From positions 124,001-188,000 of the forward strand of contig NZ_CP114905.1 in assembly GCF_027497195.1 (NCBI RefSeq): a stretch of 64,000 bases of DNA. The letters run 5' to 3'. Source of the stretch: Streptomyces sp. WMMC500 (GTDB taxonomy: Bacteria > Actinomycetota > Actinomycetes > Streptomycetales > Streptomycetaceae). Below the pieces are notes generated by a model that saw nothing but the letters and a program-made list of their open reading frames with translations, was not told where the DNA came from and searched no databases. The position numbers and the translations under genes were made by a program. The stretch's first letter is position 1. Each line of letters begins with the position of its first letter. Positions 24,735-33,625 of this stretch are shown here, piece by piece.

Positions 24735-25199
24735 GAAGGTGCGCCTCGATCCTCTGGTGGGGGGTTGCCGACCGGGGAACGCCGCTGGTGCCGGGCGTCC
24801 CGACTGGTCAGCCGGGTATCGAGCTTGGTCCAGACCTGTTTCGGTGCGAAAGTGAACTCCTTCGCGCGGGCGCAGTCAATGGATCCGGCGGATCCCGCCG
24901 CGTTCACCTCCCGAAGCGAAGGGAGCCCGAACCCACGCCCGCCGCCCAAGCGGGCACCGAACGGTCACGCGTCCCGGCCGGGGCGGGCACGCCCCGCGCG
25001 CGGCGAGGGCGGCCGACGGCCGCTCCCCAGCGGCGATGCGGCGGTGGAAACGGGCACATTCGGTCATGACGTGTGGTGCATGAAGCCTGGCCGGTGCGTT
25101 CCCCCACCGGTAGAAATGCCTTCGGAAGCCCGAACGGGCAGGGCTTCGCCACACCGGCAAGCACCCCCCACAGCCAAACCGCGAAGGCAGGTGGTCGTC
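24735..25199. other. GH16 / DeoR divergent intergenic region
   Basis: This 465-base region holds promoters for both genes but no convincing coding sequence. Besides the DasR-like site there are small hairpins in the putative DeoR leader, for example GAAGCCC (25125-25131) pairing with GGGCTTC (25141-25147). The AT-richer ATTCGGTCATGACG near 25059-25072 may be promoter sequence. Confidence 0.5.
24824..24839 (-). promoter_or_regulatory. candidate DasR site (dre-like)
   Basis: CTTGGTCCAGACCTGT matches 12 of 16 positions of the DasR responsive element ACTGGTCTAGACCAGT, with the core GGTC-N-AGACC intact. DasR is the GlcNAc-responsive GntR regulator of chitin and other hydrolase genes in Streptomyces. 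It lies 90 bases upstream of the GH16 start. Confidence 0.45.
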
Positions 25200-25961
25200 G
25201 TGGACGGAGAAGAGCGCAGGCGGGTCATCCTGGAGACCGCCCGGCGCGCCGGCAAGGTGGACGTCGCCAAGCTGGCCGCCGACCTGGGCGTGTCCCGGGA
25301 GACCGTACGGCGTGACCTGACGCTCCTGGAGGACCACGGGCTCGTCCGGCGCACGCACGGCGGCGCCTACCCGGTGGAGAGCGCGGGGTTCGAGACCACG
25401 CTCGCGTACCGCACGACCATGCACGTGCCGGAGAAGTCGCGCATCGCCGCCGCGGCGGCGGAGCTGCTCGGCGACGCCGAGACGGTCTTCATCGACGAGG
25501 GCTTCAACCCGCAGCTCATCGCCGAGGCGCTGCCGCGGCCCCGCCCGCTGACCGTCGTCACGGCCTCGCTCGCCACCGCGAGCGCCCTGGCCGGGGACGA
25601 CCGGGTCACGGTGCTACTGCTCGGGGGCCGGGTGCGCGGCGGCACCCTGGCCACCGTGGACCACTGGACGACCAGGATGCTCGCCGGCTTCGTCATCGAC
25701 CTGGCGTACGTCGGCGCCAACGGCATCTCCCGCGCCTACGGGCTGACCACCCCGGACCCGGCGGTCAGCGAGGTCAAGGCGCAGGCGATGCGCGTCGCCC
25801 GGCGGAAGGTCTTCGCCGGGATCCACACGAAGTTCGGCGCGGTCAGCTTCTGCCGCTTCGCGGAGGTCTCCGAGTTCGACGTGATCATCACCGACACCGG
25901 GCTGCCCGCCGCCGAGGCCCACCGCTACTCGCTGCTGGGCCCGCAGGTCATCAGAACCTGA
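25200..25961 (+). CDS. DeoR-family transcriptional regulator of sugar or polyol use
   Basis: The 253-residue protein has a DeoR winged helix (RRRVILETARRAGKVDVAKLAADLGVSRETVRRDLTLLEDHGLVRRTHGGAY) and a DeoRC sugar-phosphate sensor (ETVFIDEGFNPQLIAEAL, LLLGGRVRGGTLATVDHW, AYVGANGIS...TTPDPAVSEVKAQAM). GTG 25200 is preferred because AAGGCAGG lies eight bases upstream; GTG 25191 is an alternative. It sits 139 bases before the polyol ABC operon on the same strand and is its likely repressor. Confidence 0.92.
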   Translation: MDGEERRRVILETARRAGKVDVAKLAADLGVSRETVRRDLTLLEDHGLVRRTHGGAYPVESAGFETTLAYRTTMHVPEKSRIAAAAAELLGDAETVFIDEGFNPQLIAEALPRPRPLTVVTASLATASALAGDDRVTVLLLGGRVRGGTLATVDHWTTRMLAGFVIDLAYVGANGISRAYGLTTPDPAVSEVKAQAMRVARRKVFAGIHTKFGAVSFCRFAEVSEFDVIITDTGLPAAEAHRYSLLGPQVIRT

Positions 25962-26100
25962 GCGGCCCCGGCGCCCGTTCGCCGAGTCCGCACACCACAT
26001 CCCATCCCGCGTACGCCTCGCCTCCCGGACCGCAAGCAGGCCGGGTGGCCGGGATCCGTGCGCCCCGATTCCCGCCCCCGACCCTCTTTGGGAGCATGCG

Positions 26101-27468
26101 ATGCTCACTCCGACCCGCAGCAAGCGCACCATCCGCACCCTCGTGCCCGTGGTCACCGCCGCGGCCCTGCTCGCCGCGTGCAGCGGCGCGGGAGGCGGCG
26201 GCAGCTCCGGGGGCGACGACTCCGTCAACGTCGTCATGGTCAACAACCCGCAGATGGTGGAGCTGCAGAAGCTGACGGCCAAGCACTTCACGAAGAAGAC
26301 CGGCATCGAGGTGAACTTCACCGTACTGCCGGAGAACGAGGTCCGCGACAAGATCAGCCAGGACTTCGCCAATCAGGCCGGCCAGTACGACGTGGCCACC
26401 ATCAGCAACTTCGAGGTCCCCTTCTACGCCGAGAACGACTGGCTGCTGCCGCTCGACGAATACGCCGCGGACGACGCGAAGTTCGACCAGGAGGACATCC
26501 TCGCGCCGATGCGCGAGTCGCTGACGGCCGAGGACGGCAAGCTGTACGCCGAGCCGTTCTACGGTGAGTCGTCGTTCCTCATGTACCGCAAGGACGTCTT
26601 CGCCGAGCACGGCCTGAAGATGCCCGGCAAGCCCACCTGGCAGGAGGTCGCCGACCTCGCCGCCGAGGCGGACGGCGCCGAGCCGGGCATGAAGGGCATC
26701 TGCCTGCGCGGCCTGCCCGGCTGGGGCGAGGTCATCGCGCCGCTGACGACGGTGGTCAACACCATGGGCGGCACCTGGTTCGACGAGAACTGGGAGGCGC
26801 AGCTCACGTCGCCGGAGTTCACCAAGGCGGTGAAGTTCTACGTCGACCTCGTACGCGAGCACGGCGAGGCCGGCGCGGCCCAGTCCGGGTACGCCGAGTG
26901 CCTGAACAACCTCACCCAGGGCAAGACCGCCATGTGGTACGACGCCACCGCCGCCACCGGCTCTCTGGAGGCGGAGGACTCCCCCGTCCGCGGCAAGATC
27001 GGCTACGTGCCGGCGCCGGTGGACAAGACCGAGTCCTCGGGCTGGCTCTACACCTGGGCGTGGGGCGTGCAGAAGGCGTCGGAACGGCCGGAGAGCGCCT
27101 GGAAGTTCATCTCCTGGGCGTCGAGCAAGGAGTACGAGGAGCTGGTCGGCAAGGAGCTGGGCTGGGCCAACGCGCCCGCGGGCAAGCGCGCGTCGACGTA
27201 CTCCAACCCGGACTACCTCAAGGCGGCCGGCGCCTTCGCCGACATCACCCGCGAGGCGATCGAGGGCGCCGACCCGCGCGACCCGGGCACGCAGCCGCGG
27301 CCCGCGCCGGGCATCCAGTTCGTCGGCATCCCCGAGTTCTCCGACCTGGGCACCAAGGTCTCCCAGGAGATCAGCTCGGCCATCGCGGGCAAGCAGTCCG
27401 TCGAGGACGCGCTGGAGAACTCCCAGGAACTGGCCGAGGAGGTCGGCGGGGAGTACCGGGACCGATGA
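26101..27468 (+). CDS. ABC transporter substrate-binding lipoprotein, sorbitol/mannitol type
   Basis: The 455-residue lipoprotein has a lipobox LLAACSGAG (Cys23) and a class I solute-binding fold of the CUT1 group. The segments VEVNFTVLPENEVRDKISQDFANQAGQYDVATISNFEVPFYAENDWLLPLDEY and WLYTWAWGVQKASERPESAWKFI resemble SmoE-type polyol-binding proteins. It is the first gene of a four-gene operon with ATGA overlaps and would capture a sugar alcohol outside the cell. GGGAGC precedes ATG 26101. Confidence 0.92.
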   Translation: MLTPTRSKRTIRTLVPVVTAAALLAACSGAGGGGSSGGDDSVNVVMVNNPQMVELQKLTAKHFTKKTGIEVNFTVLPENEVRDKISQDFANQAGQYDVATISNFEVPFYAENDWLLPLDEYAADDAKFDQEDILAPMRESLTAEDGKLYAEPFYGESSFLMYRKDVFAEHGLKMPGKPTWQEVADLAAEADGAEPGMKGICLRGLPGWGEVIAPLTTVVNTMGGTWFDENWEAQLTSPEFTKAVKFYVDLVREHGEAGAAQSGYAECLNNLTQGKTAMWYDATAATGSLEAEDSPVRGKIGYVPAPVDKTESSGWLYTWAWGVQKASERPESAWKFISWASSKEYEELVGKELGWANAPAGKRASTYSNPDYLKAAGAFADITREAIEGADPRDPGTQPRPAPGIQFVGIPEFSDLGTKVSQEISSAIAGKQSVEDALENSQELAEEVGGEYRDR

Positions 27469-28436
27469 GCACCCCGACCGCCGTACGCCCCGAGCGCCCG
27501 GCCCCGAGCACGGGCCGGCCGGCACCCCGCCGGCCGGGCCGCGGGGCCCGGGCCTGGGCCACCCGTGCGCCGCTGCTGCCGGCCCTGGTGTTCCTGATCG
27601 CCGTCACCCAACTGCCGTTCGTGGCGACGCTGGTGATCTCCCTCTTCGACTGGAACTCCCTGCGCCCGGACGACCGCAGCTTCACCGGGTTCGACAACTA
27701 CAGCCAGGTCGCGAGCGACGAGGGTCTGCGCGAGTCGGTGGTGACCACGGCGGTGCTGACCGCCGCGGTCGTGCTGGTCAGCGTCGTGCTCGGGCTGCTC
27801 ATCGCGCTGCTGCTGGACCGGGCGTTCCCCGGCCGGGGCGTGGTGCGCACGCTCCTCATCGCGCCGTTCCTGCTGGTCCCGGTGGCCGCCGCGCTGCTGT
27901 GGAAGCACGCGCTCTACAACCCCGAGTACGGCCTGTTCAACGGGGCCATCACCTGGGTCGCGGAACTGTTCGGCGACGATACGCCGCCGCAGCCGGACTG
28001 GGTCTCCGACATGCCGCTCATCGCCGTCGAGGCGGCGCTGATCTGGCAGTGGACGCCGTTCATGATGCTGATCCTGCTGGCCGGGCTGCAGAGCCGACCG
28101 ACGGAGATGGTGGAGGCCGCCAAGCTGGACGGCGCCAGCGGCTTCCAGATCTTCCGCTACCTCACGCTGCCCCACCTGCGCCGCTATCTCGAACTCGGCG
28201 TGCTGCTGGGCTCGGTGTACATCGTCCAGAACTTCGACGCGGTGTTCACGATCACCTCCGGCGGGCTGGGCACCGCCAACCTGCCCTACACGATCTACCA
28301 GACCTTCTACCAGGCGCACGAGTACGGGCTGGCGTCTGCCGCCGGCGTGCTCGTGGTCATCGGCTCCATCGTCATCGCGACCTTCGCGCTGCGCGTCGTG
28401 TCGTCCCTGTTCCGGGAGGAGGCGTCCCGCGCATGA
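27465..28436 (+). CDS. sugar/polyol ABC transporter permease (MalF type)
   Basis: The 323-residue inner-membrane protein has six or more helices and the EAA loop EMVEAAKLDGASGFQIFRYLTLPHLRR near residue 215 that docks to the ATPase. It starts at ATG 27465 overlapping the TGA of the binding-protein gene by four bases. Together with the next permease it forms the transport pore of a CUT1 importer. Confidence 0.93.
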   Translation: MSTPTAVRPERPAPSTGRPAPRRPGRGARAWATRAPLLPALVFLIAVTQLPFVATLVISLFDWNSLRPDDRSFTGFDNYSQVASDEGLRESVVTTAVLTAAVVLVSVVLGLLIALLLDRAFPGRGVVRTLLIAPFLLVPVAAALLWKHALYNPEYGLFNGAITWVAELFGDDTPPQPDWVSDMPLIAVEAALIWQWTPFMMLILLAGLQSRPTEMVEAAKLDGASGFQIFRYLTLPHLRRYLELGVLLGSVYIVQNFDAVFTITSGGLGTANLPYTIYQTFYQAHEYGLASAAGVLVVIGSIVIATFALRVVSSLFREEASRA

Positions 28437-29332
28437 CCACGACCGTAGCGGCCACGGCCCCGCAGCCGGCCCGCACCGACCGCGCCGCGCTGCCGCCCGC
28501 CCTGCGCAAGGCCCGGCGCCGCAGCGCCGGACTGGGACTGCTGGCCTGGCTCGTCGGCATCGTGTTCTTCCTGCCCGTGGCGTGGATGGTGCTCACGTCG
28601 CTGCACGCGGAGACCGACGCCGCCGCCAACCCGCCGGCGGTCGCCGCGTCGCTCACGCTCGACGGCTACCGCACGTTCTTCGGCGCCGGCGGCGGGCCCA
28701 GCCCGTGGCCCGCGCTGCTCAACTCGGTGATGGCGAGCGTGTTCTCGACCCTGCTGGTGCTCGTGCTGGCGCTCCCGGCCGCGTACGCGCTGTCCATCAG
28801 GCGCGTGAAGCGCTGGACCGACGTGCTGTTCTTCTTCCTTTCCACCAAGATGCTGCCGGTCGTCGCCGGGCTGCTCCCGATCTACCTGTTCGCCAAGAAC
28901 ACCGGGATGCTCGACAACATCTGGCTGCTCGTCCTGCTGTACACCTCGATGAACCTGCCGATCGCGGTGTGGATGCTGCAGTCGTTCCTCGCGGACATCC
29001 CGGTCTCGATCGTCGAGGCCGCGCAGATCGACGGCGCCCGGCTCACCACCGTGCTGACCCGGGTGATCGCCCCCGTCGCCGGTCCCGGCATCGCCGCCAC
29101 CTCGCTGATCTGCTTCATCTTCAGTTGGAACGAGATGCTGTTCGCGCGGGTGCTCACGGGGGTGACGGCGGAGACCGCCCCCGTCTTCCTCACCAGCTTC
29201 ATCACCAGTCAGGGGCTCTTCCTCGCCCAGGTCTGCGCCGCCTCCGTCGTCATCTCCCTCCCGGTGCTCGCCGCCGGGTTCGCCGCCCAGGACAAGCTGG
29301 TCCAGGGCCTGTCCCTAGGAGCCGTCAAATGA
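28433..29332 (+). CDS. sugar/polyol ABC transporter permease (MalG type)
   Basis: The 299-residue protein has six helices and the EAA motif VEAAQIDGARLTTVLTRVIAPVAGPG near residue 198. The short C-terminus (AAGFAAQDKLVQGLSLGAVK) is typical of MalG-like subunits, which usually end with this QG-LS-GAVKG signature. It overlaps its upstream partner (ATGA) and the dehydrogenase gene downstream (ATGA). Confidence 0.93.
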   Translation: MTTTVAATAPQPARTDRAALPPALRKARRRSAGLGLLAWLVGIVFFLPVAWMVLTSLHAETDAAANPPAVAASLTLDGYRTFFGAGGGPSPWPALLNSVMASVFSTLLVLVLALPAAYALSIRRVKRWTDVLFFFLSTKMLPVVAGLLPIYLFAKNTGMLDNIWLLVLLYTSMNLPIAVWMLQSFLADIPVSIVEAAQIDGARLTTVLTRVIAPVAGPGIAATSLICFIFSWNEMLFARVLTGVTAETAPVFLTSFITSQGLFLAQVCAASVVISLPVLAAGFAAQDKLVQGLSLGAVK

Positions 29333-30318
29333 GGGCCGCCGTCATCGAAGCCCCCGGCACGGTCACCGTGACCGACGTCCCCGACCCCACCCCCGGCCCG
29401 CGCGAGGTCGTGGTGGACGTGGCGGCGTGCGGGCTGTGCGGAACCGATCTGCACATCCTGCAGGGCGAGTTCGCGCCCACGCTGCCGGTGGTGCCGGGGC
29501 ACGAGTTCGCGGGCGAGGTCGTCGGCATCGGCCGCGACGTCACCGAGGTCGCGGTCGGCGACCGGGTCGCCGTCGACCCGTCGCTGTACTGCCACGAGTG
29601 CCGCAAGTGCCGTACGGGCCACGGCAACCTGTGCGACCGGTGGGGCGCCATCGGCGTCACGGTCGCCGGCGGGGCGGCGGAGTACGCGGTCGCGCCGGTC
29701 GCCAACTGCGTGCGGCTGCCCGACCACGTGCGCACCCAGGACGCGGCGCTGATCGAGCCGCTGTCGTGCGCGGTGCGCGGCTACGACGTGCTCAACACCA
29801 AGCTCGCCGCGCACGTGCTGATCTACGGCACGGGCACGATGGGCCTGATGATGCTGGAGCTGGCCAACCGCACCGGCGCCGCGGCCGTGGACGTGGTCGA
29901 CCTCAACCCCGAACGGCTGGCCACCGCGCAGAAGGTGGGGTGCAGCCGCGCGGCGGCCTCGCCGGAGGAGTTCGGGCAGCCGGAGGGCTGGGACGTCGTC
30001 ATCGACGCCACCGGCAACGCGGCGGCGATCCAGGACGGCCTGGGCCGGGTCGCGAAGGCCGGCACGTTCCTGCAGTTCGGCGTGGCGGACTACGCGACGA
30101 CGGCCACCATCGAGCCGTACCGCATCTACAACGAGGAGATCACCATCACCGGCTCGATGGCCGTGCTGCACAGCTACGAGCGCGCGGCGGAGCTGTTCGC
30201 CGCGGACGTGCTCGACCCGGAACTGCTGATCAGCGACCGGCTGCCGCTGGAGCAATACCCGGCCGCCCTGGAGCAGTTCGCCTCCGGGAAGGGCCGGAAG
30301 ATCGTGGTGGTGCCGTAA
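29329..30318 (+). CDS. zinc-dependent alcohol/polyol dehydrogenase
   Basis: The 329-residue medium-chain dehydrogenase has the catalytic-zinc motif CGLCGTDLHILQGEF with GHEFAGEVVGIG, the structural-zinc cysteines CHECRKCRTGHGNLC, and a Rossmann GTGTMGLMMLELANRTGA. The NAD-preferring Asp in VVDLNPERL fits sorbitol or threonine dehydrogenase-like members. As last gene of the transporter operon (ATGA overlap) it would oxidise the imported sugar alcohol to a ketose. No ATPase or ketose kinase gene follows. Confidence 0.92.
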   Translation: MRAAVIEAPGTVTVTDVPDPTPGPREVVVDVAACGLCGTDLHILQGEFAPTLPVVPGHEFAGEVVGIGRDVTEVAVGDRVAVDPSLYCHECRKCRTGHGNLCDRWGAIGVTVAGGAAEYAVAPVANCVRLPDHVRTQDAALIEPLSCAVRGYDVLNTKLAAHVLIYGTGTMGLMMLELANRTGAAAVDVVDLNPERLATAQKVGCSRAAASPEEFGQPEGWDVVIDATGNAAAIQDGLGRVAKAGTFLQFGVADYATTATIEPYRIYNEEITITGSMAVLHSYERAAELFAADVLDPELLISDRLPLEQYPAALEQFASGKGRKIVVVP

Positions 30319-30476
30319 CCCCCGGGGCGGGTGCGGGCGCCGTGTGAGACGGGTCTCAGGCGGCGCTCACATATGCTGATTATGGTGATTCAGCATGCTC
30401 CAGCCGCAGTTGGCCGCTGGCAGACTGAGCCGTTGTCGGCATACCCCTCCACGCCACGGAAGGACGGCGAGGTCAG

Positions 30477-31283
30477 GTGGCCATGATGGACTGTCCGGCC
30501 TGCGGCAGGTGGCACGACGCGGGCGGCGCCCCCTGGTGCGCGCCCGCCGGAGCGTACGGGCCCACCCCGGCGGGCGGCGGGCCCGCCCCGGTCGAGGAGC
30601 CGGGCCCCGCGGTGCCGGGCCCCGATCCGCGGGACGTGGAGCTGTTCGCCGAGGGACGCTCGGCGTACGCGGACACAGCGCCGTACGCGCACGTGCGAGA
30701 GGACGACGACACCCTGGAGCACGCCGTCGTCCCCGGCCGCGCCCGGCACGGCCGGGGCCGGCGCCGGCGTCCGCCCCGCGCGCGGCTCGCGGCCCTCGCG
30801 GCGGCGGGGGTGGCGGCGATCTCCGGGGGGCTGGTCGCGGCGAACGTGCTCGGCGGGGGCGCACCCGACGCCAGCCGCGCCGACGAGCGCCCCGACGCCC
30901 CGCTCGGGCCGCTGCCGACGAACTCCTCCGGCACGCCCGACGCCTCCGGCGCACCGCCGGCGACGGACCCGCCGGCCGGTCGGGCCGAGGCCCCGGACCG
31001 CGCGCAGCGCTCCCGGCCCTCCACGGCCCCGCCGGCCACCCGGACGGCGGACCCGACGACGCCGGGGCCCGGGCCGAGCCACAGCCCCGCGGAGTCCGGC
31101 AGCCCGTCGTCGACCGCCTCGTCGCGGGCGACGGTGTCGGCGCCGAGCGGCACCCCGTCGGGCTCGCAGTCCTCCTCCCCCTCGTCCTCGCCCACCCCGA
31201 CCCCCACCGGCAGCGCGGGCGAGGAGGCCGGGGAAGAGCGCGGCCGGCCGGACGCGCCGGGCGGGCGGCAGCCGAACGGGTGA
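30477..31283 (+). CDS. membrane-anchored Ser/Thr/Pro-rich protein with N-terminal zinc ribbon-like motif
   Basis: The 268-residue protein begins with a cysteine-bearing segment (MDCPACGRWHDAGGAPWCAPAGAYG), has a basic stretch (RHGRGRRRRPPRARL) before one membrane helix (AALAAAGVAAISGGLVAANVLGGG near residue 105), and ends in a long, presumably exported Ser/Thr/Pro/Gly-rich tail. It resembles Streptomyces proteins grouped as the SCO2400 family, whose function is not known; that link is tentative. GTG 30477 and ATGs at 30483 and 30486 are all possible starts. Confidence 0.65.
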   Translation: MAMMDCPACGRWHDAGGAPWCAPAGAYGPTPAGGGPAPVEEPGPAVPGPDPRDVELFAEGRSAYADTAPYAHVREDDDTLEHAVVPGRARHGRGRRRRPPRARLAALAAAGVAAISGGLVAANVLGGGAPDASRADERPDAPLGPLPTNSSGTPDASGAPPATDPPAGRAEAPDRAQRSRPSTAPPATRTADPTTPGPGPSHSPAESGSPSSTASSRATVSAPSGTPSGSQSSSPSSSPTPTPTGSAGEEAGEERGRPDAPGGRQPNG

Positions 31284-31358
31284 GCCGAGCCCGGCGGCGC
31301 GCGTCGCCGGCGGGCGCCAGCGGATGCGCGATCCCCCGGTGCGGGCGAGATTGGGGGC

Positions 31359-33524
31359 ATGGCCAGTGCCCACGCGAGCGTGCCCCACGACGGCCGGCTC
31401 GACGCGCTGCTGCTCCGCGTGCTCTTCGCCCGGGCGCGCTCCGCCCTGCTGGTCTTCGACGCCGAGCTGCGGCTGCTGCGCGCCAACGCCTCCGCGCGCC
31501 GGCTCCCGGGAGTGCCGGGCGAGCCGGCGGAAGGGGACGAGGTGCGTACGCAGGGGCCGGCCCCGGCCGCGCGGGACGTGGGGGCGGTCGCCGACGGGGC
31601 CGAGCTGGAGCAACTGCTGCGGCACGTGCTCACGTCCGGCACCCCGGTGCGCGGCGTGCGGATGGCCGGCGACGACGACCGGGTGCTGTCGGTCTCCGCG
31701 TACCCGTTGACGGACCACGAGGCCGGCGCCCCCGTGTCCGTGCTCGCCCATGTGCGCGACATCACCGACCGCCGGCGCGCCCGGTCCCGGCTGGAGCTGC
31801 TGTACGCCGCGGAGGCGCGCATCGGCGCGCTGCTCGACGTCGGCCGGGTGGCACGGGAGCTGGCCGCGGTCGTCGTGCCCGCGCTGGCCGACGCGGTGGT
31901 GGTCGACGTCGCCGACTCGGTGTGGCGGGGCGAGGAGTCGGCGCCCGCGCAGGGCGTGGAGGAGCTGGCGCTGCGGCGGGCGGCGGTGGCGCCGTCGGCG
32001 TACCGGGAGGAGCACGGCGTCGGCGCGCAGGTGCGCTACCCGTACGCCTCCGCGCAGTCCAGCGCGCTGACGGACCTGCGGCCGCGGCTCATCCGGGACC
32101 CGGCGCACCCCGGGCTCGCGGTCGGGGGCGACGGGGACGTGCACGAGCCCGTCCCGGAGCCGGACCCCGCGGGGGAGCCGGCCGGGATGGACGGCGCGCA
32201 CACGACCCTGCCCGACGCCGCGGACGAGGCGCACTCGCTCATGCTCGTGCCGCTGACCGCCCGCGGTGCGCTGCTCGGCCTCGTCACCCTCTACCGCTCC
32301 GAGCGGCCCACCCCCTTCGACGACGAGGACCTGCGGCTGGCCAACGAGGTCGCCGACCTGGCTGCCGTCAGCGTCGACAACGCCCGCCGCCAGACCCGCA
32401 CCCACACCACCGCCTCCGCCCTGCAGCGCAGCCTGCTGCCCTCCCAACTGCCGGAGAACAGCGCGATCGAGACGGGCCTGTCGTACGTGCCGGGCACCTT
32501 TCCCGGCACCGACGGCGCGGGCGGCGACTGGTTCGACGTGATCGGGCTGTCGGGCGCCCGGGTGGCGCTGGTGGTGGGCGACGTCACCGGCACGGGGCTG
32601 CACGCCGCCGCGACCATGGGCCGGCTGCGCTCGGCGATCACCACCATGGCCGGCCTCGACGTGCCGCCGGACGAGCTGCTGACCCATCTGGACGCGCTGG
32701 TGTCCCGGCTCATGCAGGAGCCGCCCGACCCGTTCGCCGACCCGCGGCGCAACCGGCCGCCACCCGCCGCGACCTGCGTCTACGCCGTCTACGACCCCAT
32801 CGACACGCGCGTGACCATGGCCCTGGCCGGGCATCCGCCGCCCGTGGCCGTCCGGCCGGAGGGCGGCACCGAGGTCGTGGAGGCGGCGACCGGGCCGGCA
32901 CTGGGCGGGGGCGACGGCAGGTTCGAGAGCACCGAACTCGACCTGCCCGAGGGCAGCCTGCTCGGGCTCTACACCAACGGCCTGCTGCCCGAGCGCAACC
33001 AGGGGGCGCTGGACCGGCTGTGCCGCGCGCTCGCCGACCCGGCGCGCCCGGTGCAGGACCTGTGCGACGCCGCCGTACGCGACCTGCTGCCCGTCCGGCC
33101 GAGCGACGACGCGGTGCTGCTCGCGGCCCGGCTCCGGACGCTGCCGCCGGACCACGTGGTCTCCGTGGAGCTGCCGGTGGACCATTCCGCCCTCTCGGAG
33201 GCCCGGGGTCTGGTGCGCCGGCGGCTGACCGCCTGGGGGCTCGGGGACCAGACTCTGCCCACCGAGCTGATCGTCAGCGAACTGCTCGCCAACGCGGTCC
33301 GCCACGCCCCCGGCCCCATCGGGCTCAAGCTCATCCGCCAGTCGGTGCTGACCTGTGAGGTCTCCGACACCGGCCACGCGGCCCCGCAACTGCGGCACGC
33401 CACGAGCGAAGACGAGGGCGGGCGGGGGCTGTTCCTCGTCGCGCAGCTCGCGGACCGCTGGGGTGTGCGCTACACGCCGCGTGGGAAGGTCGTCTGGACC
33501 GAGCAGGAAATCCCGGGCAGTTGA
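31359..33524 (+). CDS. PAS-GAF-PP2C-HATPase multidomain regulator
   Basis: The 721-residue cytoplasmic protein has, in order, a PAS-like domain (about 20-130), a GAF domain (about 150-345, ending DEDLRLANEVADLAAVSVDNARRQ), a SpoIIE-type PP2C domain (about 365-575, with GGDWFDV and GDVTGTGLHAAATMGRLR) and a C-terminal HATPase_c domain (ELIVSELLANAVRHAPG, SDTG, GGRGLFLVAQLADRWG). It thus joins a phosphatase and an anti-sigma-type kinase in one chain. In the PP2C metal motif YTDG the Asp is Asn (YTNGLLPER), while SDDAVLLAARL is intact. The signal and partner sigma factor are unknown. Confidence 0.92.
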   Translation: MASAHASVPHDGRLDALLLRVLFARARSALLVFDAELRLLRANASARRLPGVPGEPAEGDEVRTQGPAPAARDVGAVADGAELEQLLRHVLTSGTPVRGVRMAGDDDRVLSVSAYPLTDHEAGAPVSVLAHVRDITDRRRARSRLELLYAAEARIGALLDVGRVARELAAVVVPALADAVVVDVADSVWRGEESAPAQGVEELALRRAAVAPSAYREEHGVGAQVRYPYASAQSSALTDLRPRLIRDPAHPGLAVGGDGDVHEPVPEPDPAGEPAGMDGAHTTLPDAADEAHSLMLVPLTARGALLGLVTLYRSERPTPFDDEDLRLANEVADLAAVSVDNARRQTRTHTTASALQRSLLPSQLPENSAIETGLSYVPGTFPGTDGAGGDWFDVIGLSGARVALVVGDVTGTGLHAAATMGRLRSAITTMAGLDVPPDELLTHLDALVSRLMQEPPDPFADPRRNRPPPAATCVYAVYDPIDTRVTMALAGHPPPVAVRPEGGTEVVEAATGPALGGGDGRFESTELDLPEGSLLGLYTNGLLPERNQGALDRLCRALADPARPVQDLCDAAVRDLLPVRPSDDAVLLAARLRTLPPDHVVSVELPVDHSALSEARGLVRRRLTAWGLGDQTLPTELIVSELLANAVRHAPGPIGLKLIRQSVLTCEVSDTGHAAPQLRHATSEDEGGRGLFLVAQLADRWGVRYTPRGKVVWTEQEIPGS

Positions 33525-33529
33525 CCTTG

Positions 33530-33549
33530 GGTGTGATGTGTCTCACACC
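33530..33549 (+). promoter_or_regulatory. Crp-like inverted repeat upstream of qcrB
   Basis: GGTGTGATGTGTCTCACACC is a 7-bp perfect inverted repeat with a 6-base spacer, containing TGTGA-N6-TCACA, the classical CRP/FNR-family site. It lies 77 bases upstream of the qcrB start. It could instead act as a short terminator hairpin for the preceding gene. Confidence 0.5.
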
Positions 33550-33625
33550 GCGCCGCTTCTTGTCACATTCGGCTTCCTGTTCCTGTCATTAAGGGTGAGT
33601 GCACCAGGGAGGCAGGAGCAACCGC

